Shown here: positions 1 through 25,400 of the stretch, piece by piece
How the letters are laid out: each line of letters opens with the position of its first letter
How positions within the stretch are numbered: the first letter of the stretch is position 1
Source of the DNA: Siniperca chuatsi
Taxonomy: Eukaryota > Chordata > Actinopteri > Centrarchiformes > Sinipercidae
Assembly: GCF_020085105.1 (NCBI RefSeq)
Contig: NC_058059.1
Span: 22,588,042 to 22,652,041 of the forward strand
DNA: 64,000 bases
Direction of reading: 5' to 3'
Notes under the pieces: model-generated
Told to the model about the DNA's origin: nothing
Database searches by the model: none
Seen by the model: only the letters and a program-made list of their open reading frames with translations
Translations under genes and position numbers: made by a program

Positions 1-496
1 CCTGAAGCAGCGAAAAGTAAAATTTTTGTCTCGTCAGTCCACAGAGTATTTTCCCAAAAGTCTTGGGGATCATCAGACTTTTGGGAAAATACTACTAAAT
101 TTTACTTTTCGGAAGGTGTGTGTCCCATTACATCTGGCATAAAAGTAACACCGCATTTCAGAAAAAGTACCAACAGTAAAATATGGTAGTGGTAGTGTGA
201 TGGTCTGGGGCTGCTTCAGGACCTGGAAGACTTGCTGTGATAAATGGAACCATGAATTCTGCTGTCTACCAAAAACTCCTGAAGGAGAATGTCTGGCCAT
301 CTGTTCATGACCTCAAGCTGAAGCAAACTTGGGTTCTTTATAATAACAACCTTCATTTAAAAACTGAATTTTGTGTTTACTTGTGTTATGTTTGACTAAT
401 ATTTAAATTTGTTTTATGATCTGAAACATTTAAGTGTAACAAACATGCAAAAAAATAAGAAATCAGGAAGGGGGAAAACACTTTTTCACATCACTG
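1..496 (+). mobile_element. Tc1/mariner transposon, decayed right-hand part
   Basis: The plus strand carries decayed Tc1-type transposase text: a stretch coding for the W-G-C-F region around 205-235, followed by the segment that encodes the final catalytic region. Several frame breaks are present. The right terminus looks preserved: a TIR-like end finishes in cactg at 496, followed by a TA dinucleotide (497-498) as expected for Tc1 insertion. The left end lies outside the window. It sits in the intron upstream of the KCNV2 terminal exon. No intact transposase is possible. Confidence 0.7.
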
Positions 497-589
497 TATA
501 TTATATGATGTTGTCTGCATATAAACTGATTTTGTGGTGAAAATATCTTGTTTGTATACCTGTAATGCAGTCATGTTGGCAAATGGCAG

Positions 590-880
590 CTGCGAGGGGT
601 TAGATGAAAATAATAACGAACAACAATAGAGAGAGTGGACGTCCTTGTCTTGTCCCCTGCTGGAGAGTGAAACGTTGTGAAGCGTGACTATTGATGGTAA
701 CAGATGCAGATGTTGAGTTCTAGAGAGTTTTGATCTATTGAATTCCTGAAAATTGACCCCCCAAAACCAAATCTCTCAAGAGTAAAGAAAAGGTATGTCC
801 ACTTCACTTTATCAAATGCCTTCTTGGCATCAAGTGAAGTAATTATAGTGTAGTATAGTGTTGAAATGGTTTCTTTGAGA
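590..880 (-). mobile_element. L1/Tx1-type LINE reverse transcriptase fragment
   Basis: On the minus strand the stretch 770-860 translates to LDAKKAFDKVKWTYLF, the hallmark of finger/palm motif A in L1-type reverse transcriptases. It is followed by LERFGFG and, after frame breaks, a segment resembling the QGTRQG block. It is a short, broken piece, with no ORF of useful length and no clear ends. Confidence 0.6.
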
Positions 881-2002
881 TATCCTGATATGACTGAATA
901 AGCACTGCATGTTGGTTGATGAATGTCTGTGCTTATGGAAACCTGTTTGGTGTGGGGGAATTAGATGGGATATGACTGATTCTAAGTACTTAACTGATTA
1001 TTTTAAGAAAAAACAAAATGAGAGCTGTATTCATGTGTGAATCTGATATTTTAATTTAAGGAGTCCAACCAGACTTAAATTTGTAATCCTTAAGATGTCA
1101 GTTCTGGTGGATTTGGTGAAAACCATGGATACTGGTGGTAACTTAGCAGTTAATAATACAGATCCCAGAATTCTGAGGATAGACAACACTCTTTTAACAG
1201 CTTCTCTGTTAAAAATAGTCATGCCATGAGCAACGGTAATCTGATTTCATGCTGCACACGGCACATGCTGAGAAGGTGGTGTGCAGCTCTTTATCTAACA
1301 GCTCACGGTGGCAGCTCCTGAATGTTCCATTACTCCCTGCAATATTGAAAACTGATCTGCTGACAAAAAATGCCTAAAATGACCACGTCTCATTTTGTAG
1401 ACGTATTTTAGGTGAACGATCGCTAACCGTGGTAACAAATACATTGCGTTTCCTGTGACTGCTTCACAATAAGTCACCCCGTGTTTCTCTGATACAGCTG
1501 TAGGAGAGTGATACATCTCCGGTGAATCCCTCCTGCGTGGGTAGGCAATTCGAATCCAGAATGGCGGACTAACAATGAAAACTACTATATAGAGTTAATT
1601 ACCGAGTAAATACACTGAATGACTATTGCTGAAAGAATGTTGGCCATAAATAATACCATAAATATGGTTTGACTTCATGTAAATCTTAAAAATTATAATT
1701 TTTAAATTGTGTTTTTAGCTTCTTGTAACTACAGCTTTGAGTTAAAAAACCATTTCAGGAAACAATTTATGTAAGTAAAAACATTAGTTTAATAAGCCCT
1801 GTGTGAAAAATCCCTTCATTCTCCCCAAAGAAAATCCCTTCAGAACCATAATTCCATGTCTGAGTAAGGCCATCAATTACAAGGTCTATATTTGAAAAAC
1901 AGAAATGATCATATCCTCAACATCAAATTTTTGAAGTTAATTCTTCATATTTAGTATTTTGTGGTTTGCTATTTCTTCCTCTGTGTGTCTTTTATCCTTT
2001 AG
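881..2002. other. Intron sequence without recognised content
   Basis: This is AT-rich intronic sequence upstream of the KCNV2 terminal exon. It ends in a normal acceptor, tttatcctttag, at 2002. I see no further gene, RNA gene or complete repeat in it; the short open frames are not supported by composition or homology. Confidence 0.5.
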
Positions 2003-2281
2003 GTGAGTATTTCCACAGTGGGCTACGGCGACATGTTCCCTGAGACCAACCTGGGCCGTATCTTCGCCTTCGCCTGCATCTCCTTCGGCGTCATCCTAAA
2101 CGGCATGCCCATCTCCGTCCTCTACAACAAGTTCTCAGATTATTACACCAAGCTCAAGTCCCACGAGTACACCGCTGTCACCAAGGCGCGCGGGAAGGTG
2201 CACTTTGCCAGGAGGGCGGCAAAGAGGTTGGCCGAGTGCTGCGAGGACGTCGTTCAGCCGAGGACACCTCACCTTCAGTGA
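2003..2281 (+). CDS. kcnv2: Kv8.2 potassium channel subunit, terminal exon (partial)
   Basis: The exon opens directly after the acceptor at 2001-2002 and encodes 92 residues to a TGA at 2279-2281. It begins with the pore selectivity filter [11 protein letters not shown], then the S6 helix with its gating hinge ([16 protein letters not shown]) and a short cytoplasmic tail. Kv8.2 is a modulatory, electrically silent subunit that combines with Kv2 channels and is known for its photoreceptor role. The methionine-rich filter context, the Y-N-K-F-S-D-Y-Y tail and the following PUM3 gene on the opposite strand favour KCNV2 over other Kv genes. Everything upstream (T1 domain, S1-S5) must lie left of the window, in line with the two-exon organisation recalled for KCNV2. 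The first codon is GTG reading as Val in mid-protein, not a start. A candidate AATAAA lies at 2990-2995. Confidence 0.88.
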   Translation: MSISTVGYGDMFPETNLGRIFAFACISFGVILNGMPISVLYNKFSDYYTKLKSHEYTAVTKARGKVHFARRAAKRLAECCEDVVQPRTPHLQ

Positions 2282-3020
2282 GCCAGGTTGTAGATGTCCA
2301 AGTCTACGTTAAGATTTGTCTGGAAGGCAGGAGTGACTGTCAGGAATGTGATTAGGACAGCAGAGACTGCCATTTTATGGAGCAATGTAACTGGAAATGA
2401 ACCTGTGACATTCTGTACAGGCCATTATCCCATTAAGACCATGTGACAGAACTAGACTGCAGGAGTCATGGCAGTTTGAACCATTTACCTACCAAGAAAT
2501 CTACAACTGTCTGGAGTTAACTGTGTGTCTCAGTTAATACACTTTTGAGTTCAAAATGTCGCTCCAAGTCCAAAGTCAGGACTGTATTTTTCCTGAAGGG
2601 ACATTTGATTATGCATCCTTTCATCCATCCATCCTCTATACCTGTTTATTCCTGTTATGCCTCTGAATCAGTGGTGCAGGTTTGGTGTAGATTGAAAATC
2701 AAAAAAATGTTGCTAATTTTTTTTCTTAGTTCATTTATTTGCCAAAATGTTATATACTCATCCTTGTACTCTTCTACATACATCTATGCTAAAGCTGTCC
2801 GTATCACCATCGCCACCAACATCTACTCTTCCTCCCTCCACCCTCTATCCATTAGTCTCTAAAGCTCAAAAGTAATCCAGGATTCAGGAGCGAACGACAA
2901 CAGGACTGAAATAAATTATAAGTTGAAGACCCGACATCTGGACGATGGATATTAGACCTGTTTATCTGCCCCATGCGTCTCTCTTTAATAATAAATCTAT
3001 GTCTCTTTAGAGCTGTGCAG

Positions 3021-3022
<2 letters not shown>

Positions 3023-3091
<69 letters not shown>
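3023..3091. repeat. (TG)n microsatellite
   Basis: An almost pure TG dinucleotide tract of about 34 units lies downstream of the KCNV2 stop codon, possibly in the 3' UTR or just beyond it. Confidence 0.95.
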
Positions 3092-3093
<2 letters not shown>

Positions 3094-3359
3094 AGAACAG
3101 TGTCACAGGGTCATCACTCCTGAATGTCATGTTTAACACTGAATCCCCGAGCTGAACTGATTATACTAAATCATCAGTGTCACTGACTGAATCAGTATTT
3201 TTTTTTAGCAGTGGAGCTCCCACTCAGCTGTAATATAGCATCTAAGTTGTAATATACAGTATGTTGTTACTTCATGGTTAAAAGCTTACTGAAAGACCGC
3301 AAAAGGATCAAAAGGTGATCAGTGTTTTTCGGATAGGTGACTACTGAGCTAATAAACTA

Positions 3360-3920
3360 ATATTTTTTGGAAATATACTTCTTTGCTTTTTTTGCAGAGT
3401 TAGTTGAGAAGATGGATAAGAGTCATGTCTGTAAAATAAATATAAAGCGACAGCCAGCAGATGATTAGCTTAGCTTAGCATAAAGACTGGAAACATGGCT
3501 CTGTCTGAAGGTTTAAAAAAAAATAAAAAATCTGTCGTCACTGTGAGGTTGCCAGGCAGCCAGCAGGGACTCCAGGAAGTCCGTGCTCCTGGCCAAGAAA
3601 TAGTCTGGCAACTAACCCCCCAATAAGACCACAAGTTGTCATTGTTACGGTTGGTTGGACAGAACAGGTTGTTGTAACGATAAAACAAACAAGATAAAGC
3701 GTGTTAATTAGTGGGCTTTAGAGGTGTTTGTGTTTTGTTACCTTTGGACACAGCCAGGATACCTGTTTCCCCACATTTTCCAGTCTTTACGCTGACTGTC
3801 TCCTGGCTATAGCTTGCTCTTTGACAGACAGTTAAAAAAAGTGGTGTTGATCTTCTCATCTAACTCTCAGCAAGAAAGCGAATTAGCATATTTCCCAAAA
3901 TGTCGAACTATTCCTTTAAC
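3360..3920 (-). mobile_element. MITE with long imperfect terminal inverted repeats
   Basis: The right end (about 3845-3920) reads, on the minus strand, as the segment beginning taaaggaatagttcgacat and continuing into gagagttagatgagaag. The left end (3365-3415) contains a diverged form of the same segment (agagttagttgagaag), so the two ends form inverted repeats of roughly 50-70 bp. The interior has the gattagcttagcataaagac motif and an inner inverted repeat around ccaggcagccagc and the aagaaatagtc block. A second copy in plus orientation lies at 25818-26110. No ORF is present, so it is non-autonomous. Confidence 0.6.
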
Positions 3921-6425
3921 TTCATAAACAATGTTTATATGTTTCTTGTTTTCTTCTAAAGTGAACGTAACAGTTGGAAGGAGCAACAGAACTAACCTAC
4001 TACTGAACTGAAGACGTAATGTCACAGCGTTATTACCGGTGATGCCAACAATTAGCTTACAAAAAAAAAAAAAACTACATAGTGACTACGAATCGTTGAA
4101 CTCTTCTTTTTTTTTCTCCTCGTTACAATAGTGATTCACAGCAATGTGAGAGGCCATTGTCACAGAAGACATTTTGACCTGTGACCTGTGAAATGAATGA
4201 AGGCTGAATTCCATTTAGCAGCTTCACTTTCAGGGCCAGCATGTACAATACTCTGTCACGGCTTACTGGGACTCTTGAATATAACAGAGCCATCGTTAGT
4301 TATTAGTAAAACCTGTGCCTTTCCTACTATGACAAGTCTAAATGTCTGCTGTGAAAAATACCTATAGCATGTCATTATTTTGAAAGTGAGAGTGTGATTG
4401 AGTGTTAGCATTTGAAGAATAGCATAATAGTCATTCAAATTATTGGGTGTAATAAACGTGGTCGCTCTAGAGCTGCTAGCTGGGCTTTAGACTGTTTGGC
4501 ACCCAAAAATAAAATATCATTGATAAAATGTCTGCCTGCCTCAAAGTGAATTTAGGATTTAAAATGTTCTTTTTAATTATTGATTTGCCTTGTGTGGTAT
4601 AGGACTTAATTAAAAAACTAAATGGAAAATTCAGATCAGCTTAGTGTGAGGTGAATACATCAAGAGGTTTGAGGCTGAGTTTTCCAAGATGCGAAAGGGC
4701 AGCTAAAAGTGGCTTTCTTTACAGATAGAACGAGATAAGAGAAAAATGTAGAAGTCCATGGCTGCCAATGAAATAATTTAAATTATGTGCACACTTTATT
4801 TCAATTAAAAATGAACTAAAACAAGATTTTAAAGTCCAGTTTGCATCAGTCAATTTCAACTTATGCTAAGGAGTATGCTGAAAATTATTTTTCAATGGAG
4901 GTTTCCTTTTAAATTTTGCTTATGGCAGTAACTTTTTTAAATTTTTATTATTACATTGTCATACATCATGTGCACACAAATTTGAGAAAAATATTTCACA
5001 GAAAAAGTCTTCAGACAAACTCTTTATATGCTTGCTGGGTTAGAGAACTAAAGTTCCAGTTTCTGTTGATTACATTGAAAGCTTTTAATTATTCACCACC
5101 TGGTTAAAAAACTATGAGATACAATAAAGTAGTCATAATAATCTTTATTTTGCTAACAAATTTTCTTTTCAGTGGATACAATTATCACTCACATGGTACA
5201 AAATCTTAAAAAAGAAATCTGAAACTGAGGATGGCACCAACAATCAGGACTACTGGACAGAACCACCCATCACGAGCCCCTGTTAAAGGGCCAGTTCACT
5301 CAAATCAAAACACCTTTAGGTTGTATGCAGACATTGAGTACTGAGCAACAAGGACACCTATCCTGTAAAATAGATGCTTTTTTCAGTGCTGTAGGCACCT
5401 AAAGTAAATTCCGATCACCTCAGACAGAAATCTCCTGGATCAAAAAACCCCAAAAATATCTGCATGGATAGACAAGATGAGAAAAGAGGACGGTGATGTT
5501 TTGTGATGTGGGCAAAAATGACCCTATAAAGCTCCTTTGTCTGTATACCATAATAGTTTTTTCAATTTTATTCCCCCCAACTGCAAAGACAACCAGGTCT
5601 TTACTTGAAACAGGCCTTTTTTCTCTAATGTTCTTATATTATGTTTCAGTAAGAAGTCTCCCTAGTTTATGAGCTGCTCCTGTTTTAATTTGCTGTCACT
5701 GCAAACTCAACACGTCCTCCGTGTTTACGTGTTGTCTTGATCAATCATAGTATATGTTTCCACAGCATTAGCTCCAACAATACAACAGAATCATGTCATT
5801 TTCCCCAATCGACTGCTCTGAGTTGTATATCTACTTTGATTCGGTGTTAAACTATGGTCAGTGAAACTCACCACTTCCTGCAGATGTTTCACTTTAAAAG
5901 CCTTCAGCGGCTCAAAGGGCATAGATCTTCTTTTACCAGGTAAGCTTTTAATGTGAAAGACATGTTGAGTTTCATTGATAGTAGCGTAACAGTGATTTTA
6001 AAAAAACGGCAAAGTAGAAGCGACTGGGAAGAAAACAGAATTTGTGTTAAAAAAAGAATCTCAGAGCAGCAAAGTATGACATGACTCCGTTGAATCCTCG
6101 AACAGAACTATTAGAGGATTTATGTTACGTGTGCTCTTCATGTGTTGTAAAACTGGCAATCTGTGTATTTTACCCGGTCCTCTCATAGCATCGCCTCATC
6201 CGCCAAAACACTTCCATATCATTATTCACAGATAGAATTCTCAATATTTCCACACAAATTCACGTCCGTTCATCGGGGAATGAAATGACAGTGTTCCAGG
6301 TTGTACTCACTTCCTGAAAACGTTCCCATTTGCAGCTACAAACACTTCCAGTCTTGTAGGCGTTTCCTGCTGCACAGAAAGTGATGTGTGTTCAGCATCA
6401 CCAGTTTGTTTGAAATGAAAAGTCT
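3921..6425. other. KCNV2-PUM3 intergenic sequence
   Basis: This AT-rich spacer lies between the convergent KCNV2 and PUM3 genes and includes the PUM3 3' UTR at its right edge. The segment near 5284 (taaagggccagttcactc) resembles the end of a common dispersed fish repeat. I found no supported gene. Small ORFs here (4256-4438, 4916-5107) have AT-rich, random composition. Confidence 0.5.
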
Positions 6426-20326
<13,901 letters not shown>

Positions 20327-21479
20327 CTAATGTGCGTCCCAGAGAGAAATGGAGAAGAGGACAACAGCAGAAAGACAGACGTACAAGTAATCAGAAATCT
20401 GGGCTCCAAAATTGTTTACATACCAAAGTCCCACATATTTCTAGGCCTACTTTGTGACTGGTGACTCAGTGACTGAGCAGTAGGCTAAGTCTACCTAAGC
20501 TGAAGGTGTCTGCAGAAATGAAAAACTGTAATATAACACATTTCAAGATCAAGTATCGCAATCTTTAACTGCTGTAAGTATGGTAAACTTAAATACTTGG
20601 ACAAAGCTTGCAGGAAAGTTTCATTTGATTTTTGTCTGCATGTCAGTATGACAGGAGTCAGAGTTATGTAGAACAGGTAAATGCAGAAGATCAATATTAA
20701 ATCTAAGCATATTAGGTTCAGCATAGGGATAAACATTAGTTTGGGCTCCAGAAATCAGATAAAATATGTATTTTGAATTTTAGACAATGTAATGACTTTT
20801 AAGGCCCAATATTTAAGACCTTAAGGACCTGCAAACACACTATACACAGGCATCACCACAAAACCTAAAACAGCAGTGAGTGTTATAAGTAACGTTAATC
20901 ACGTACATGAACATACTAAATTATGGTATTTCTACCGGCTCTTAACCTAAGTATTACATTTTGACAATTCAGTGGCAAATATTATTCTTTTAAAACACTA
21001 GATTTTATCTAGTAGCTGCTTTTAACTTTGTAGAGCGAGATTTTAAACGCAAATAATACCAAGTTCATACAATAAGGGGCACTGTTAAAGAGTCAGACCA
21101 CAAACAACAAGAAAATACCTCTGACGTTAGCTAACGACCCAGGATTAACTAAGTTAACACTCTGAAGAAATATATGCTACTTTCTCTTTTGATACTTAAG
21201 CACATTTTAGTGGTGATAAGTTACATAATTTTTCATTTTAATGTTACACATTTACTTCAATTTCATTAGTTTTAGATTGTGTTGTCGCTGCTTTCACTCA
21301 GCTAAAGGGTTTGGGTAACGTTACTTTTTCCTAATCTAGTTAGCTATGCTAATAGCAAAAACAATGGCTGTCAACAAATATTATTATACTATCGATAACG
21401 CCATGCGGCTCTGTAGTTTCGCTGTACTGTTAATGCGAACAATAACATGGTAAACAACATTATTTCTGGTGTAACTTAC
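20327..21479 (-). other. First intron of PUM3
   Basis: A canonical minus-strand donor (AAAC|GTAAGT, at 21478-21479) and an acceptor just above the PUM3 start codon (cattag|G at 20326-20328) bracket this AT-rich stretch of about 1.15 kb. I see no other feature in it. Confidence 0.55.
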
Positions 21480-21540
21480 GTTTAGATGCACACACACGCT
21501 GTGCCAACCGTAGTCCCATGCGTTCTATAACCAACACTGT
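21480..21540 (-). other. Probable noncoding first exon of PUM3
   Basis: On the minus strand a strong donor, AAACGTAAGT, ends a short segment at 21480. Joining it to the acceptor at 20327-20328 gives a 5' UTR directly continuous with the PUM3 ATG. The upper limit is a guess, since the transcription start cannot be read from sequence. A CCAAT box (ccaatcac) is found on the plus strand at about 21557. Confidence 0.5.
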
Positions 21541-22180
21541 TTACGGCACAAAACGTCCAATCACAATGAACCTTCGCTGCCGTAAAATGTAGGTTGTTGC
21601 GACAAGTCTTTATCGCCGAAAAGTAGTAGACCATTAACTTTTAGCGTATATATATCATCACATTTAAAAATAATTCCGCCTCAGCAGTCCTACAGTTTAT
21701 CGAAACTGTGTAGTTCTATATCTGTCAGTAGTCTCTGCCGTTCTACACGCGGCCATGTTTGTTTACAAGTGTCATATAAAGGGATAGAAGTCGTTACTAT
21801 GGTTACAGTGATATGCGGGCTCTACCCATAGATGTATTATAAGATTTTTATTATATACATCCATGGATCTACCGCATGTGTAGAATCACACCAAATTCAG
21901 GAGTTCAGGAACCATAAACAATTCACAACTTTTGAAAATGATATATGAAGTTAATTTTGGTCCGTTTTATTTATTTTTTGTTTTAGCCTACTGAAGTATA
22001 ATACGATTTTAATTATTATATAATCATAATTCTACAATTTATTTAAGGTATTTCCTTTTTGATCCCAAGATTAAGCAACTCAAAGAATTATGACAACTGC
22101 AATGAAGCGAAAAAGGGGTTGAGAACTACATTAACCAGCAGGCTTTGATTCGTAGTGACTTTACTTGTTGCCTGGCAACG
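21541..22180. promoter_or_regulatory. Bidirectional promoter region of PUM3 and CFAP44
   Basis: The first exons of PUM3 (minus) and CFAP44 (plus) point away from each other across about 650 bp. The half nearer PUM3 is richer in CpG (tcgccg, cacgcggcc) and has a CCAAT box near 21557 and a forkhead-type TGTTTAC core at 21760-21766. The half nearer CFAP44 ends with an X-box at 22167-22179. No ORF or repeat was recognised. Confidence 0.6.
22167..22179. promoter_or_regulatory. RFX X-box (perfect palindrome)
   Basis: The site GTTGCC-T-GGCAAC is two perfect inverted half-sites with a one-base spacer and fits the X-box consensus bound by RFX factors, the main regulators of ciliary genes. It lies about 60 bp before the donor of the presumed first CFAP44 exon, the usual promoter-proximal place for X-boxes. 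Confidence 0.75.
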
Positions 22181-22184
22181 ACTC

Positions 22185-22240
22185 CAAACTGAACGGAGTT
22201 CGACTGGGGAGTCGGAAAATTACAGAGCCAAATTTAGAAG
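22185..22240 (+). other. Probable noncoding first exon of CFAP44
   Basis: A donor, GAAG|GTAGCA, at 22240/22241 and the next acceptor (ttttattttacag, ending 22450) allow a leader exon that splices to the exon carrying the CFAP44 ATG. The left edge is inferred from the X-box position. The second exon begins at 22451, leaving 35 nt of UTR before the ATG at 22486. Confidence 0.5.
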
Positions 22241-22485
22241 GTAGCAGACATTAAATATGATTCAAAGTAGCGTAAAAACTTTTTAGTAGCCAAGTGTTAG
22301 CTTGATACGGAACAACTGAAAATCTAGTAGTTAACGCTGTATTTTGCTTTGTTATCACATTCACTGCCCTTTAAAGCTTAATGTCAGTTTGGAAATAACG
22401 TTAATGTTACCTTTGAATAACGTTAATACATTTTCCTTTTTATTTTACAGATAAAAAAAACAGAGCAGACGATTTAACAGCGGAT

Positions 22486-25400
22486 ATGTCAGAAGAAAAC
22501 GCAGCTCCTGTTGGTGAACAGGCTGAGAGCACACAGACAGATTCACAGGAAAACACTGAAGGTAGAGAGCATAATCATGTAACGTGAATTAGCTACATCT
22601 AAGTTAATAACACCTAAGCTAGCTAACTAAGTTAGCTAAAGACTTTCAGTGACTTTCAGAAGTAACTAAGTGTGCTAGCTAGCTAGCTGCTGAAAATTTT
22701 ATGTTGAAACATTTGAAATTAATGAAACGCTGAAACAGTTGAGGTTACATTTTATGGGCAGTCGAAATACAATTACAGAAAGAAGTTGAAATTGCATTTA
22801 AAATGGAGGTGCTGAATTAAGTTAAAGTTTAAATTTAAATGTAAGATAAGATGTGAATAAGTAAATGAAATGTCAGTAGAAGTGTAAGTATTTAAAGACA
22901 TTGAGAAGATGTCAGGCGAAGTGTACACACTGAAAATAGATTAACTCTCAGTTAGTTAAAGAATAAGAAATGAAAGCAGTGAAACTGAAGAAATGAACTT
23001 GTTTGAACGAAACTCAATAAAGATTTATTTTTTAAAAAGTAAAAGCAGTTGAATTGTCATTTGAAGAGAAAGAGACTAAATCAGTTGAAATGTCAGACTA
23101 TAAGAGCAGTTTAATTGTCAGTTGAAGAGTAATAGATGATAGCAGTTAAAATGTCAGTTGACATGTAGGTGGTGAAACTAGTGGAAATTTCAGTTGAAGT
23201 GGAAGCACTGAAGACAGTTCAAGTGTGTGCACTGTAAGCAGTTGAAATGTCAGTTGGTGTGTAAGCACTGACACCAGTTAAAACATCAGCTGAAGTGTAA
23301 GATCTGAAAGTAGTTGAAGAATAAAAATAAGTTAATCGACATAAATAATAACTACAAGTAGCACATCAAATTGTGAAGAGAAGCAATTTTACTGAAAGAT
23401 AGTCTTAAGTTGACAACAGTGGTTTACTATTTTTTATGTTGGTATCTTCTCTGCAACCCATTAAAGCCTCCAATGAACTGATGTTTTTTACAGTCTTGGT
23501 CATGACCCAGACTTTTAAAAACAATGATTTATCATAAAGAGGTATAATACAGGCAAATATTGAGGGAAAACTGCACAAGTTAATTCAATGATGACTGAAA
23601 GCTGCTGTCAAATGTTTCCTCCCTCACAGGATGTGATACTGAAAACTCACTGATGCAGCAGGAGACTGAGGAGGAATCAAACAAGCAGCTCTCTGCAGAA
23701 ATGTCCTATAAGTATGAGGAGCTTCACTCCAGACCATCCATCACACCCGACTCTGAAATCCCAGAGAACCTCCTGCACCTCTCGTATCCTTCTTTGATAA
23801 TTTGTTTTATGAAAAACATTTCACACCACAGTTTTTCTCCCTTTCTCTCATCATACTTAGTAAATAGAGGCAAATAAACATTTATTGCGAGGACAATCCA
23901 CACATTTTTTGTTCATCAGCTTTTCAACTTGCAAATTCAGATACAAATAAAATAAGAAATTAAGGAAGTTAGAGGTATTACATTAAAATGCTATATACAA
24001 TATATAGATTACAATACTTTAGACTATAGAATTGTGCAAGTATGTGTAGCCATTATGTGTATACTATTCATTATATAAGTGCAGGTATATAGATATAAGT
24101 ATGAAAAATAAATACAATATACATGTATACATGCATAGTGTTATATATAATGTATGTGCAGTATATGTACTATACACACTATACAGTAATAATACAATAC
24201 TATAAAATATATATAATAGAAATTGAAAAGAATACTATGGTATATGATATAGTATATAATATAATATAAAACACGATAATAACAATATAGTAGTAATCTA
24301 GTATTATTATAGTATAATAGTAGTAGTATAGTAGTAGTATAAGTAATATAAACGTGCATGTGATATATATATATATCACTACTAATACTACGACTTCCAT
24401 AGTATTTGTAAAAATAGTACATATAATGGAGGGCAAGGTGTAGGTGTATACAAACAATTATTATAATTATTATTATTATAAAACCTTTGGTAACATAATA
24501 AAATAATTTATTTAAATCTTGTGTAACGCTTCAGTGAATCTGATCTCGAACCTTAATTCGTCCTGTATTCAGTCACTCCTTTGGCTATGACAGTGGGCGC
24601 AGGGGGAACCTGCAGCTGCTGGATGACAGAACTCTGATCTTTATAGCAGGTAACCTGCTCGTCCTGCTGGATGTTTCCACCAAGGAGCAGAGGTACCTCC
24701 GCTCCTGCAGTGGAGGGGGGATCGGCTCCATCATGGTAAGATGGCTGACAAACTACATGTCATGTAAGTGAAGAGTCACTTTGAGGCTCCAGACTGTGAT
24801 TGAGTGCAGGAAACACTGGTGAGATTGGCGAACAGACAGATAAGTTTACATTTACTCAAGTACAACTTTGAAATCGTGGTACTTGAGTAGCTGTTTGAGC
24901 ATTTATGCTTTGACTTTGCTATAATTTAGAGGGAAATACTGCAGTATAAATTTCCACGTTTTACAGGCAGAATTACAATAAGATCATAAATTATGACGTA
25001 TTGTTAGAGTATAAACTAGGCAAAAGAAAAATACATTTCTGGTATTGCTTAAACATTTTGTCTTAATTTCTTTGTGTGTGTGTGTCAAGGCACACCCGAG
25101 CAAGGAGTACTTTGCTGTAGCAGAGAAGGGAAACCATCCCAACATCATAGTCTATGAATATCCCTCATTACGACTGTACTGCATCCTCAGAGGTAAATGG
25201 GACCAAGACGCATTGAGTTATACCTTCTTCAAATGTTATGTTGTCGTTTTATTGTTGCTCATATTTTAACCTTCATGTCTGTAGGCGGGACAGAGCGGGC
25301 GTACAGCTTTGTGGATTTTAACCGTGACGGGAGCCTGCTGGCCAGCGTGGGGAGCGCTCCAGACTACATGCTGACGTTGTGGGATTGGAGGAAGGAGGAG

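Noticed and set aside
3023-3139. Frame of repeated Thr-His through the TG tract
   Set aside because: Product of translating a dinucleotide repeat. The same applies to frames across the TG tracts at 17310, 48177, 49929 and 50087.
24141-24457. Minus-strand Tyr/Ile-rich frames
   Set aside because: They follow an AT-only simple-sequence tract and have no start context or homology.
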